A program made the position numbers and the translations under genes. Below, in pieces: positions 7,674 through 16,340 of a stretch of 64,000 nt of DNA; the first letter of the stretch is position 1; every line of letters starts with the position of its first letter. Under the pieces are notes generated by a model. The model searched no databases. It saw nothing but the letters and a program-made list of their open reading frames with translations, and had not been told where the DNA came from. This stretch comes from Clostridium gasigenes (GTDB lineage: Bacteria; Bacillota; Clostridia; Clostridiales; Clostridiaceae), in contig NZ_FNJM01000002.1 of NCBI RefSeq assembly GCF_900104115.1, positions 310,001 to 374,000 on the forward strand, given 5' to 3'.

Positions 7674-10256
7674 TTAAAGTTGCGTTTCACAATAACATAA
7701 AAATTTTAGTCGTTCTATGCTAAAATTTGAATCTGCCAATATCTCTGGCCAAGCTTTTATATCTTCTATTCTTACATTTTTGCTATCAATAGGTAACCTA
7801 TCCCAAGGTAAAAGCGATGGATGTGTTTTTTTCTTTACATCTATATTATTACCATGTTTCCAACCTGCTTCCTTTTTTTCAAGTGACCAACGTTTATGCT
7901 CATATTCTGCTAAAATATTTAATTCTCTTTCTGTAAATTTAACAGCTTCAGGTTTTTGATTAACAGAGGTAACCTCATAATTCACTCTTTGTAAAGCTCT
8001 AGGAATATGCTTTACCTGATCGCGAATAGAGTTTTTATGTTCTTCACTAAGATCTTGCCAAGATTTTAAACAATCCAAATTCTGCTTATGAGTATCTACA
8101 TGAAATCTTAAATTCTTATAATGTATATCCTTAGAAAGCTTTTCAAGCTTCTCACTGAAAAATGTATCCCTCATTAATTGGTGGTAAAATTGCTCTTCAT
8201 CTACATGTAGCTTTAACTGATTTTTTGAAGGTAAATGAGACTGTTCCCATTTTTTTGCGCTAGATAACCTGCTCATTTCTAATATTGCTTCCATGGATCT
8301 TGATTCATGTTTATATCTTGAAACTTTAAGTAATGCTCGTAATACACCATTATCTATTTGTGCTCCACCTCTTTCATTTATCAGATGAGGTGTTTTGCGC
8401 TCTAGCAATGAACGTAGCAGCATTGCTCTTCGGATTATAAATAGTTGATCCCATTTTTCATCTATTTGATTAGGGCCTAAAATATTCACATAACCTCTTA
8501 AACGACTTATAAAATCTGGCCCCTTAGCACTTTGAAATTCTTTTATAAACTTTTTATGCTCATTTTCATCTGTAATATCTTCTCCACAGAATTCTTTATA
8601 AGTACTGCTTGTTCCACCGGCAAATACAAAGATAGCTTTTCCTATGGGATGGACTGAATCTCCTTCTCTAAATATTCCATCCTGCATAGGTGCTAAAAAA
8701 TATTTTAACCATCCAAGTTTCCCATCAAAGTTAGAATCAAACTCATCAAAAAATATAAGTGGTACTTTACCTTGCAAAGAAACATCTCTTATCTTATGAA
8801 AAGCAACAATTAAATCTAAGTTAGTTTGAAACTGAGATAAATTGAAGTTCAATTTTTCAATTAATTTGGGAGCAATACTACTAGCAACTTCTGATACACC
8901 GAAAGATTTACCGGAACCCGGTGTTCCAAATACAGCAATAGATAATGGACGATTCGTATTTTTACCAGAAACATACTCTACCAAAAGATTTTTAATACTT
9001 CTATATGCTTCAATTTCAGCTCTATCAACAGCTTTTAAGTTTCCAAACTGTGCTATCGGTATAAATTTCAATGCACTTTTATCTCCGTTTTTCACGATAT
9101 CATAGGCTATTTCTGCTAAATTTGTAGAACTTTTATCTTTAATGATATACCAACAAGTTTGGCAATTAGGATTATTCGAATTTCGTATTACTACATCTTG
9201 TATATGCTCCTTGTAAATAAAGTCATTTTCGCCTTCAATAAATGCTTTTGGGTTAGGGAAATCATCCTTATCTACTTTTTCGTCAAAACCATAAATAAAA
9301 TACTTTTGTGCAGCAACAATACCTTCTCGAATACCTTCACCTATTGCCTTATTCAATTCCTCTTTGTTATGGATTCCTAACATAATATTACGTGTAAGAC
9401 CAGCAACAAAACAAGAAGTAAGTCCATACATTTTACCTTGAGTCTCTTTAATGAAATCACCTTCAAGTTCATATGTTAAAAAATATAATTCAGATTTTGC
9501 TACTCCTTCATTTCTATAGTAAATAGCACCTTCTAGACCAAAAGGTACTATAAGATGACGACAGTTTGCAAGAAAAGATAGATCAGGGTTATTATTAATT
9601 TGCCAAACAAAGTCCAGTGCCGTTTTTTCCCATGAAAGCCCTTTACTAATGTTAACTCCTTTTGAACGCAAATCATCTCCATTTATAACTACTATCGTAT
9701 TTTCAATATAGAATCTTTCTAGGTGCTTCCAAAGTTCAGTAGAGCTATTTGGGTTATTTATTTTGTATATAACTATTGGAGATTTTCCAGGTGTCTTTAT
9801 AGCTAATGGCCAAAATTCTTTGTTTGAGTTAAAACCATTATCTTCATCATCTAATACAACAATATCAGCATTTTCATCATCGTCTATAATAGGAAATAGT
9901 TTTGGAATACCTGAAGTTGGCCCAGTAAATCCTAAAAAGTCCTTTACACGATAAGTTTTATCATCATCCCTTTCATCATTAGTTTTTGCTAATAACTCTA
10001 ATTCTGCAGTAGAAGTAAGAATATCTTCTTGTAATAAAACATCGGTATTTTGTATTTGTGGTGATAATATATGAATACCTGTAGATAAAGATATAAGTTT
10101 TGATAATAGTAATGCTCCTCCAATTTTATAATTCTTATGGACTTCAGGATACTGATGCCAACTCAATCCTTCAGTGCACTGATGGTAAGTTCTCCATAAT
10201 AAAACATTTATACACACATCTCCAGATACTACGATTTTTAAATTTTTATTTTCCAT
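7674..10256 (-). CDS. Large protein: sugar-kinase-like region, AAA-type ATPase and C-terminal RyR domain
   Basis: 860-residue soluble protein with three parts. Residues about 1-330 look like a degenerate PfkB/ribokinase fold: KIVVSGDVCINVLLW at the start, and GLTSCFVAGL near 278-287 where active kinases have GAGDxFxAG. The catalytic base seems lost, suggesting ligand sensing rather than phosphorylation (inference). Residues about 430-600 are a P-loop ATPase with Walker A GTPGSGKS (444-451), Walker B PLIFFDEFD (499-507) and arginines in SRLRGY (about 584-589). Residues about 775-850 match the RyR repeat: YEHKRWSLEKKEAGWKHG, then KKTHPSLLPWDRLP. Comparative studies of prokaryotic RyR domains place them in predicted nucleotide-sensing conflict systems. 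It is monocistronic, divergent from an HxlR regulator, and no effector gene adjoins it. The exact role is unknown. Confidence 0.7.
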   Translation of the reverse strand: MENKNLKIVVSGDVCINVLLWRTYHQCTEGLSWHQYPEVHKNYKIGGALLLSKLISLSTGIHILSPQIQNTDVLLQEDILTSTAELELLAKTNDERDDDKTYRVKDFLGFTGPTSGIPKLFPIIDDDENADIVVLDDEDNGFNSNKEFWPLAIKTPGKSPIVIYKINNPNSSTELWKHLERFYIENTIVVINGDDLRSKGVNISKGLSWEKTALDFVWQINNNPDLSFLANCRHLIVPFGLEGAIYYRNEGVAKSELYFLTYELEGDFIKETQGKMYGLTSCFVAGLTRNIMLGIHNKEELNKAIGEGIREGIVAAQKYFIYGFDEKVDKDDFPNPKAFIEGENDFIYKEHIQDVVIRNSNNPNCQTCWYIIKDKSSTNLAEIAYDIVKNGDKSALKFIPIAQFGNLKAVDRAEIEAYRSIKNLLVEYVSGKNTNRPLSIAVFGTPGSGKSFGVSEVASSIAPKLIEKLNFNLSQFQTNLDLIVAFHKIRDVSLQGKVPLIFFDEFDSNFDGKLGWLKYFLAPMQDGIFREGDSVHPIGKAIFVFAGGTSSTYKEFCGEDITDENEHKKFIKEFQSAKGPDFISRLRGYVNILGPNQIDEKWDQLFIIRRAMLLRSLLERKTPHLINERGGAQIDNGVLRALLKVSRYKHESRSMEAILEMSRLSSAKKWEQSHLPSKNQLKLHVDEEQFYHQLMRDTFFSEKLEKLSKDIHYKNLRFHVDTHKQNLDCLKSWQDLSEEHKNSIRDQVKHIPRALQRVNYEVTSVNQKPEAVKFTERELNILAEYEHKRWSLEKKEAGWKHGNNIDVKKKTHPSLLPWDRLPIDSKNVRIEDIKAWPEILADSNFSIERLKFLCYCETQL

Positions 10257-10562
10257 TATTCTAACCTCTTTTAGTAAATAATTTTTGTTTTATCTCAGTT
10301 AATTCTGAAAAGAAGTATTTTGAGCATATTGACCAAAACACTAGGAAAGTATTCTTAGTAACAATTTTAAAGTAACAATTATATCTTCAAATAAATTAAA
10401 TTTATGCAGTCCTTCAAAATAACTGAATATTATTTTTAAACCATTCTCTATATAACTGAAAAGTGGTTATGCTATAATAGTAACAACATAATGTTTTTAT
10501 AACAAGAAGGCACTTTTTTGTTTCAAAGTACCTTAAAATATACCTCATAAGGAGAAAATTAT
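10257..10562. promoter_or_regulatory. Divergent promoter region between the RyR protein and HxlR genes
   Basis: 306 bp, AT-rich, no gene. On the plus strand TGCTATAAT (10469-10477) is an extended -10 box about 85 bp before the HxlR start. The HxlR ribosome binding site is AAGGAGAAA. No clear operator palindrome is seen. Confidence 0.45.
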
Positions 10563-10949
10563 ATGAAAAATAATATAAACCGTCATGAACAGTGTCATAT
10601 GAAAGACCAATGCCTTAAATATGAAATATGTCCAATGGTTTTAGCAGAAAATTTATTTTCAGGAAAATGGAAAATATCGATTTTGTGGTATTTAAGTTAT
10701 TCTCCACTTAGATTTAGTAATATCCAAAACCAATTACCAAATGTCACCAGAAAAATGCTTACACAGCAATTAAGAAGTTTAGAAGATGATAATCTTATAT
10801 ATAGAAAGGTTTATCCTGTAGTACCACCAAAGGTAGAATATGGATTAACAGAAGTAGGTAAAAAGATAATACCTATTTTAGAAATGATGCATAGCTACGG
10901 AGCTGAATACTTAAATAATAATTACGCTATCAAAAACCAGTCACAGTAA
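10563..10949 (+). CDS. HxlR-family transcriptional regulator
   Basis: 128-residue winged-helix regulator. The core matches the family: CPMVLAENLFSGKWKISILWYLSYSPLRFSNIQNQLPNVTRKMLTQQLRSLEDDNLIYRKVYPVVPPKVEYGLTEVG (about 23-100, quoted as a continuous family signature in parts: GKW-ILW, RKMLTQQLR, VEYGLTEVG). Cysteines at about 11, 17 and 23 could respond to thiol-reactive electrophiles, as in some HxlR/YodB-type regulators. Members often control nearby azoreductases and nitroreductases, so the reductase pair 3 kb away is a plausible target; the divergent RyR gene is the nearest. Confidence 0.88.
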   Translation: MKNNINRHEQCHMKDQCLKYEICPMVLAENLFSGKWKISILWYLSYSPLRFSNIQNQLPNVTRKMLTQQLRSLEDDNLIYRKVYPVVPPKVEYGLTEVGKKIIPILEMMHSYGAEYLNNNYAIKNQSQ

Positions 10950-11062
10950 GATATGAGATTAAAAATAATTTAAGATAGTATTAACGAAATCCAGAGCTTA
11001 TTAAGCACAATACCTAACAAGGAGGGTGTGAAAATTTTTCTGTAAATAGCTTTCTATGATAA

Positions 11063-11149
11063 TTATTTTAATGGCATGGAGGTCATGATACGGCCCCATG
11101 CCTTAAACCTGATATACTTTGCTAATTCGCTGCCTTTGTTATCACTCAT
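11063..11149 (-). other. Possible 28-codon remnant in the HxlR-MarR gap
   Basis: Reads MSDNKGSELAKYIRFKAWG... to a stop. No ribosome binding site is convincing. An inverted GGCATGG/CCATGCC pair (11073-11102) lies inside it. This gap (10950-11241) otherwise holds only the terminator at its right end. Confidence 0.2.
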
Positions 11150-11177
11150 TGTATGAATCAGAAGGTATTTTTTATTA

Positions 11178-11225
11178 AATATTAGCTTGATTGATATATC
11201 TCCCCATATCAATCAAGCTAATATT
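11178..11225 (-). terminator. Terminator of the marR gene
   Basis: Perfect 20-bp inverted repeat (AATATTAGCTTGATTGATAT and its complement at 11206-11225) around an 8-base loop, 16 bp past the marR stop codon. It could also stop plus-strand transcripts. Confidence 0.7.
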
Positions 11226-11241
11226 TTGAGGTACTTCATAT

Positions 11242-11715
11242 TTACCAAACGGGTCTTAACTTCGATGGCAATTTACCTTCACTCGTTTCATAAACTAATT
11301 TAGTTAAATCTCCTTTAAGCATTTGCATTCGTTCAGCACCTATATTCTCACTCCAACGTTGCTCAATTTCGGTTAGTATCTCATCTTTTGCTTTCATTAC
11401 TGACCAGCCTCGTTCGGTCAAAACAATAATTTTTCCTCTCTTATCAGAAGGGTGAGTTTTGCGTATTACATAATTATTTTTTTCAAGATAATCTATTATT
11501 TTACTCACAGCTTGCTTTGTAATTCCTAAATATTCAGCTAGTTCTATACCTGTTGCTCCATCAGGGCTGATACAACTAAACATAAAACCATGTACAGGTC
11601 TGATATCTTCAAATCCCAATTCCATCAATCTGTCATGTAATTCGTTAATAGCTGTACTAAAAGATAATAAAAAAAGTGATGTAAGATCTAATCTATTAAA
11701 TGTTTGATGACTCAT
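11242..11715 (-). CDS. MarR-family transcriptional regulator
   Basis: 157-residue winged-helix dimer of the MarR family. The DNA-binding part includes GATGIELAEYLGITKQAVSKIIDYLEKNNYVIRKTHPSDKRGKIIVLTERG (about 53-105), with the recognition helix ITKQAVSKII and the wing residues DKRGK. It is divergent from azoR and the MFS exporter, the classic layout of a repressor responding to a toxic small molecule. Its own promoter overlaps the palindromic operator, so autoregulation is likely. An identical half-site palindrome upstream of the BFD-like gene (2347) suggests a second target. ATG follows AGGAGGTTTT. Confidence 0.88.
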   Translation of the reverse strand: MSHQTFNRLDLTSLFLLSFSTAINELHDRLMELGFEDIRPVHGFMFSCISPDGATGIELAEYLGITKQAVSKIIDYLEKNNYVIRKTHPSDKRGKIIVLTERGWSVMKAKDEILTEIEQRWSENIGAERMQMLKGDLTKLVYETSEGKLPSKLRPVW

Positions 11716-11730
11716 ACATAAAACCTCCTC

Positions 11731-11806
11731 AAAAAGTCAATTATGTTGACTTTTTTTTATTTTTATTATACTATATACAATATAGTCAATCAAGTTGACT
11801 ATATTG
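11731..11806. promoter_or_regulatory. Two MarR-type operators and the marR promoter
   Basis: Operator 1, 11778-11806: CAATATAGTCAA-N5-TTGACTATATTG, a perfect 12-bp-arm palindrome. Operator 2, 11731-11755: AAAAAGTCAA-N5-TTGACTTTTT, just upstream of the marR ribosome binding site. On the minus strand TTGATT (11788-11793) and TATAAT (11765-11770) are 17 bp apart and form the marR promoter overlapping operator 1. The common core is GTCAA-N5-TTGAC. Confidence 0.7.
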
Positions 11807-11976
11807 TTTTTGTTATGAATAACTAGGTTCGCTAAAAAATCAATACACTATGGATGTTATATTTAACATTTTTTCTACTCTACCGGCAGTATACCTAATA
11901 ATAACAATCGCAATGCAATACCTATTTTTAATGATTCATATACCAACGTAAGATAAATTAACAGGAGGCAAAGATA

Positions 11977-12603
11977 ATGACAACAGTTTTATTTGTAAAA
12001 GCAAACAATCGTCCTGAAGATCAGGCGGTTAGTGTAAAATTATATGAGGCTTTTTTAGCAAGCTATAAAGAATCACATCCAAATAGTACAGTGGTAGAAC
12101 TTGATTTATACAATGAAGAATTACCATATGTGGGAGTAGATATGATTAACGGTACTTTTAAGGCTAGCAAAGGATTTGATTTAACAGAAAAGGAAGCAAT
12201 AGCAGTTGCTGTTTCTGATAAATATTTAAATCAATTCCTTGAAGCTGATAAAGTTGTATTTGTGTTCCCGCTATGGAATTTAACAATCCCAGCTGTGCTA
12301 CACACATATATTGACTACTTAAACCGTTCTGGTAAAACATTTAAATATACACCAGAAGGTCCAGTAGGTCTTATTTCTGATAAGAAAATTGCATTATTAA
12401 ACGCAAGTGGTGGTGTATATTCTAAAGGACCAACAGCTGAAATGGAAATGGCAGTTAGATATGTATCAAACATGATGTGCTTCTTTGGGGTAAAAGATAT
12501 AGAGACAGTAGTCATTGAAGGACACAGCCAAGCACCTGATAAAGCAGAAGAAATTATTTCTTCTGGACTTAAAAAGGCTATTAAGCTAGCAAGCACGTTC
12601 TAA
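11977..12603 (+). CDS. azoR: FMN-dependent NADH-azoreductase (second of three)
   Basis: 208-residue flavodoxin-fold reductase. Visible family motifs are VLFVKANNRPEDQAVSVKL at the FMN phosphate loop, FVFPLWNLTIPAVLHTYIDYL, and RSGKTFKYTPEGPVGLISDKKIALLNASGGVYSKG. It lies downstream of two operators for the divergent MarR regulator and upstream of an MFS exporter, so a quinone- or electrophile-inducible detoxification unit is likely. Start ATG has AGGAGGCAAAGATA before it. Confidence 0.9.
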   Translation: MTTVLFVKANNRPEDQAVSVKLYEAFLASYKESHPNSTVVELDLYNEELPYVGVDMINGTFKASKGFDLTEKEAIAVAVSDKYLNQFLEADKVVFVFPLWNLTIPAVLHTYIDYLNRSGKTFKYTPEGPVGLISDKKIALLNASGGVYSKGPTAEMEMAVRYVSNMMCFFGVKDIETVVIEGHSQAPDKAEEIISSGLKKAIKLASTF

Positions 12604-12767
12604 TTAAGAAAATACTTGTCAATCTATGTAGCAGTTCTAATACTTTTTTAAAAGTATGTACTGCCTTTTTATTTGCTTACCATGCTATTTCGGAGTAATA
12701 ATATCCCAACTGCTGTGAGCTTTTCATTTTCAATTTATTAAACAAAAGAAAGCGAGGTTTCAATATA

Positions 12768-13898
12768 ATGGAACGTTTATGGACAAAAAACTATATAAAG
12801 CTGACAATTACAGCACTACTGCTATTTAGCGGTTTTTATTTACTAATGCCAACACTACCTATGTTTATTAAAGAATTAGGTGGAAGTGAATCTCAGGTTG
12901 GATTTATTGTTGGAGTATTTACAATTTCTGCAGTAATTATTCGTCCTATTATTGGAGGATTAATGGATAAATATGGCCGACGAGTATTTATAATAAGTGG
13001 GCTACTATTTTTTGCAATTACAATGTATTTTTATAATTGGGTACTAGGAATTGCTTTCTTAGTGGTTTTACGTATCCTTCATGGAGTTAGTTGGGCAATG
13101 GCTACAACTTCTATAGGAACGGCTGTAACTGATGTTATTCCACAATCTCGTCGTGGAGAAGGAATGGGATGGTATGGACTTTCAATGACTTTAGGAATGG
13201 CTCTTGGCCCAATACTCGGTCTTTGGGTAGCAAAATCATATTCATTTAATTATCTATTTTTACTATGCACAGTATTAGCAATTATTGCATTTATTCTTGC
13301 ATTTAGTACAAAAATACCAGTAATTAAACATACACAAAAAAGCACAATATCATTTTTTGAAAAAGACCTTTTACCAATGGCTATTGTTACATTTTTCCTA
13401 TCAATAACTTTTGGTGGAATTACAACATTTTTACCACTGTTTGCGGCAAAAATTCAAGTTAATGTTGGTACTTTTTTCTTAGTATATGCTGCAACACTTG
13501 CAGTAATTAGACCAATTACAGGAAAAATATCTGATAAATATGGAGAAGCTGTCATTATTATTCCTGCGCTTTTCACACTAATTATCGCACTATTAGTCTT
13601 AACATTCACAAATGGAATTGTTGGACTAGTTATTACAGCTATTTTGTACGGAATTGGATTCGGCTCAGCACAACCTGCCCTTCAAGTAGCTATTCTAAAA
13701 TTAGCTAAACCTGAAAAAATAGGAGTAGCTAATGCCACATTTTTTACTGCTTTTGATTTAGGAATTGGTTTTGGATCTATTATTCTAGGATTTGTTTTAC
13801 AACTCATAGGCTATAAACTGTTATTTATTGTTTGTGCTATCTCTGCTTTTATTAGTCTATTAATTTTTATTTTCTTTGTAAAAAAGACATTAAAATAA
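12768..13898 (+). CDS. MFS transporter (12-TM drug-efflux type)
   Basis: 376-residue integral membrane protein with about 12 hydrophobic segments. The loop 2-3 signature GGLMDKYGRRVF (about 64-75) and its second-half echo GKISDKYGEAV mark the major facilitator superfamily. The segment LGMALGPILGLWVA (about 142-155) resembles the antiporter motif of proton-linked exporters. It follows azoR on the same strand, 165 bp later, suggesting co-regulation by MarR: the reductase modifies and the pump removes the compound. The substrate is unknown. Confidence 0.87.
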   Translation: MERLWTKNYIKLTITALLLFSGFYLLMPTLPMFIKELGGSESQVGFIVGVFTISAVIIRPIIGGLMDKYGRRVFIISGLLFFAITMYFYNWVLGIAFLVVLRILHGVSWAMATTSIGTAVTDVIPQSRRGEGMGWYGLSMTLGMALGPILGLWVAKSYSFNYLFLLCTVLAIIAFILAFSTKIPVIKHTQKSTISFFEKDLLPMAIVTFFLSITFGGITTFLPLFAAKIQVNVGTFFLVYAATLAVIRPITGKISDKYGEAVIIIPALFTLIIALLVLTFTNGIVGLVITAILYGIGFGSAQPALQVAILKLAKPEKIGVANATFFTAFDLGIGFGSIILGFVLQLIGYKLLFIVCAISAFISLLIFIFFVKKTLK

Positions 13899-14020
13899 CT
13901 TTTTAGCTATAAAAATACCTTATGACTTTTTAAGCCATGGCTTCCAAGTAAAGTTTTATAGAAAGCCAGCTTCAATTATGGTAGGATACACAAAAACTTA
14001 TAATACAAGTTTTTTAAACT

Positions 14021-14055
14021 ATAAAACCTATGCACACTCTATGCATAGGTTTTAT
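14021..14055 (+). terminator. Terminator of the azoR-MFS unit
   Basis: Inverted repeat ATAAAACCTATGCA / TGCATAGGTTTTAT with a 7-base loop, followed by TTTTTTCTTCTT on the plus strand, 120 bp after the MFS stop. Confidence 0.75.
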
Positions 14056-14147
14056 TTTTTCTTCTTCAATCATCGTTTCACTTCTGTAATTATATTAATA
14101 ATTACAAGGGAAATGCAGATTAAATTCAAAATTAATATTTCTCTTAG

Positions 14148-14388
14148 TTATATTAGATACATTTCTCCCACTGTAATTTCAAGAAATGGAAGTAGAGCTT
14201 TGCCACTTTCATTAACAGAGTATTCCACATGAGATTCATTTCGTTAGATTGTTGCCCAGAAACAACACTAATATCCTCTAAATTATAAATAGCTAGCGTT
14301 AACATTGTGTTTTTAATATTTGGAATTGCTTTTTTCAATTCTCCAAAACGTCTAGAAGGCTGGTTGATTCAACGTAATTTATTTAATT
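14148..14388 (-). pseudogene. HxlR-family regulator, fragment with frameshift
   Basis: Frame 1 gives RFGELKKAIPNIKNTMLTLAIYNLED, the HxlR recognition region. After a frameshift near 14233, frame 2 gives HVEYSVNESGKALLPFLEI, the expected HxlR continuation, then stop. The N-terminal third is missing. It is unrelated at close range to the intact HxlR at 10563. Confidence 0.7.
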
Positions 14389-14394
14389 AATATA

Positions 14395-14840
14395 TTAGTC
14401 CTCAGTGAGTGCATAATAAAGTTTTCCATCATAACCACTATAATTAGGATTATCAACTTTAAGACTTTGTTTAAACTTCATTCCCATTTTCTCTATTACT
14501 CTTTTTGAAGCTACATTATCAGACTTTACTACTGCAATGATTCCCTTTAATCCTATTATATCAAAGCCATACTGTAGAATTGCAATAGCTGCTTCAGTGG
14601 CTAATCCTTTTCCCTAATATTCGCCAGATAAGCCATAAAACATCTCTACATCTTCTGGTTTGCAATCAAGGAACCTAAACCACACCAGCCTATTATAAAT
14701 TTAAATGTATCGATAATATGTACTATTATATCATCGTATATTTTTACTTTATTATATATGTTTGTGCTATTTTCATTATAATAATTATGGATTATACTAT
14801 TTAATTTGTTTTTATCATCAATATCTATATTACTTATCAA
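14395..14840 (-). pseudogene. GNAT acetyltransferase (RimJ/RimL type), degraded
   Basis: The composite reads GWCGLGSLDCKPEDVEMFYGLSGEY-stop-GKGLATEAAIAILQYGF in pieces, then NVASKRVIEKMGMKF. These are hallmarks of the RimJ/RimL group, including the acetyl-CoA loop with GKGLATEA. Lesions are a frameshift near 14672 and a stop where relatives have tryptophan (TGG to TAG) near 14616. The 5' part does not align well with a GNAT domain and may be unrelated. Confidence 0.65.
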
Positions 14841-15013
14841 TAAAAATCATGAGTTGCCATGTAATATTTTTTCTCTTCATAATTACTCCCTTTTACACCT
14901 TTCTTATGATAAGGTATTTTCAACTTTAAAACTAGCCTTAGCTATTAATTTCACTTAGCTAAGTCTAGTTTTCGCATTTATTTATGGTACGGTTCCCTAT
15001 TCATTATTATAAA

Positions 15014-15787
15014 TTATTTACTTGCAAATTTATTTATAGCATATATATATTCTGCAAAATCGCCTAAATGTTTTTCTATAATCATTTGAACAACTTTCAT
15101 ATTAACATTCTCATAATTATGAACTGCTATATTTCTAAATCCAACCATTGATTTCATCTTATTTGATAATTTTTTCTCTACTACTCCATTAGACTCTAAA
15201 ACTTCAAATCCATCTCTACTATTTTGTGGTATACCAAGTTTCTTTTCTGAAACTATATGCATAGCTAAATCAATTGAACATTCACATGCTCTTTGAATAT
15301 TTAAAATAATAGAATACTGTTTGGTATAATCCTCTAAACTTTCAGGATTACCACAATAAACTTCCTCTATTCTATTTATGCATCTTTCTATACTAGAAAT
15401 TTTATTAAAAATTATATCCTTTAATATTTCCGCTCTTTCTTCATTTAGCAATGCATATTCTTTGAAGCTTCTCATTTCAAAATACATTCTTTTATTCTCA
15501 TCATTACAGAATATTTTTTTAGCTGTCCCTATGATTTGTGCTTTAAAAACAGTTGATGCCTTTTTCATATCTATTAAATCAACATCTCTATTAAAAATAC
15601 TTGCAAGTTCTTGTGCTTTCATAAAACAAATATATTCGTCAATGTCATCATCTGATAAAAAAGAAATATCAATATCACTCTCGTTTCTTAGTTCACCTCT
15701 ACTAGCTGATCCAAATAAATATATAATTACAGGATTGAAATCTTGTAATAATTTTATTGCTTCATCTAATTTTTCTTCAAAATCCAT
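15014..15787 (-). CDS. Fused MNT nucleotidyltransferase and HEPN domain protein (MntA-HepT type)
   Basis: One 257-residue polypeptide carrying both halves of a type VII toxin-antitoxin pair. The N-terminal minimal nucleotidyltransferase domain has FGSASRGE (25-32) and SDIDIS (37-42, aspartates 38 and 40) with a third acidic site in DVDLID (68-73). The C-terminal HEPN domain (about 110-250) has FRNIAVHNY, which fits the R-x4-H-x-Y RNase motif with Arg218, His223 and Tyr225. In the two-gene systems MntA AMPylates the tyrosine of HepT to silence its RNase; here this would occur in cis (inference). RBS AGAGAGGTGATCAT. It is monocistronic. Confidence 0.82.
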   Translation of the reverse strand: MDFEEKLDEAIKLLQDFNPVIIYLFGSASRGELRNESDIDISFLSDDDIDEYICFMKAQELASIFNRDVDLIDMKKASTVFKAQIIGTAKKIFCNDENKRMYFEMRSFKEYALLNEERAEILKDIIFNKISSIERCINRIEEVYCGNPESLEDYTKQYSIILNIQRACECSIDLAMHIVSEKKLGIPQNSRDGFEVLESNGVVEKKLSNKMKSMVGFRNIAVHNYENVNMKVVQMIIEKHLGDFAEYIYAINKFASK

Positions 15788-15900
15788 ATGATCACCTCTC
15801 TTATTTAAGATTATGATAAATCAATATATTTTAAACAACAACTTCAAATATACTATTATCTTCAACACAATACTCATGTGTTCCATAACTACACATTATC

Positions 15901-16275
15901 CTATACTCTACATGAACCATCATGATTATCTTTAAACATTTCTGCGCGTCTTTTCTTATTAATATAATTAACAGCTCTCATTTTAAATCTTTCTGGTTGT
16001 TTGTATTTATAAAATGCAACTAAGTCTGCAGATATAAATAGTGCATCCATAACTAGATATTTAAGATCTCTAAGATTTTCTTGGTCTTTTTCTTCTACTT
16101 TTTCAACATCTATTCTTATTTTTATTGATTCAAAACTATTTTGAGCACATAAAAGTTCTTCTTTGATTTGTGTCTCATTGCAATCTCCAAGGTCACTATT
16201 AACTAATCCTTCTATAAAATTAACATAATCATTATTTACTCTAGTATATTCTTCATAAGCTTTTATTAAATTCAT
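15901..16275 (-). CDS. Hypothetical helical protein
   Basis: 124 residues, not recognised. The sequence is almost wholly helical and charged, with a short basic C-terminus (NKKRRAEMFKDNHDGSCRV). No membrane segment, signal peptide or known motif. It has a good ribosome binding site (AAAGAGGTAGTAAAA) and lies 65 bp downstream of a GNAT gene. Confidence 0.6.
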   Translation of the reverse strand: MNLIKAYEEYTRVNNDYVNFIEGLVNSDLGDCNETQIKEELLCAQNSFESIKIRIDVEKVEEKDQENLRDLKYLVMDALFISADLVAFYKYKQPERFKMRAVNYINKKRRAEMFKDNHDGSCRV

Positions 16276-16340
16276 TTTTACTACCTCTTTCTCTCTAAGT
16301 AATATTAGTCATTTCTAAATAAATAACAGTCCAGTTTTTT

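Noticed and set aside
13978..14232. Plus-strand frame after the MFS gene
   Set aside because: It spans a terminator hairpin and the antisense of the HxlR pseudogene; no ribosome binding site.
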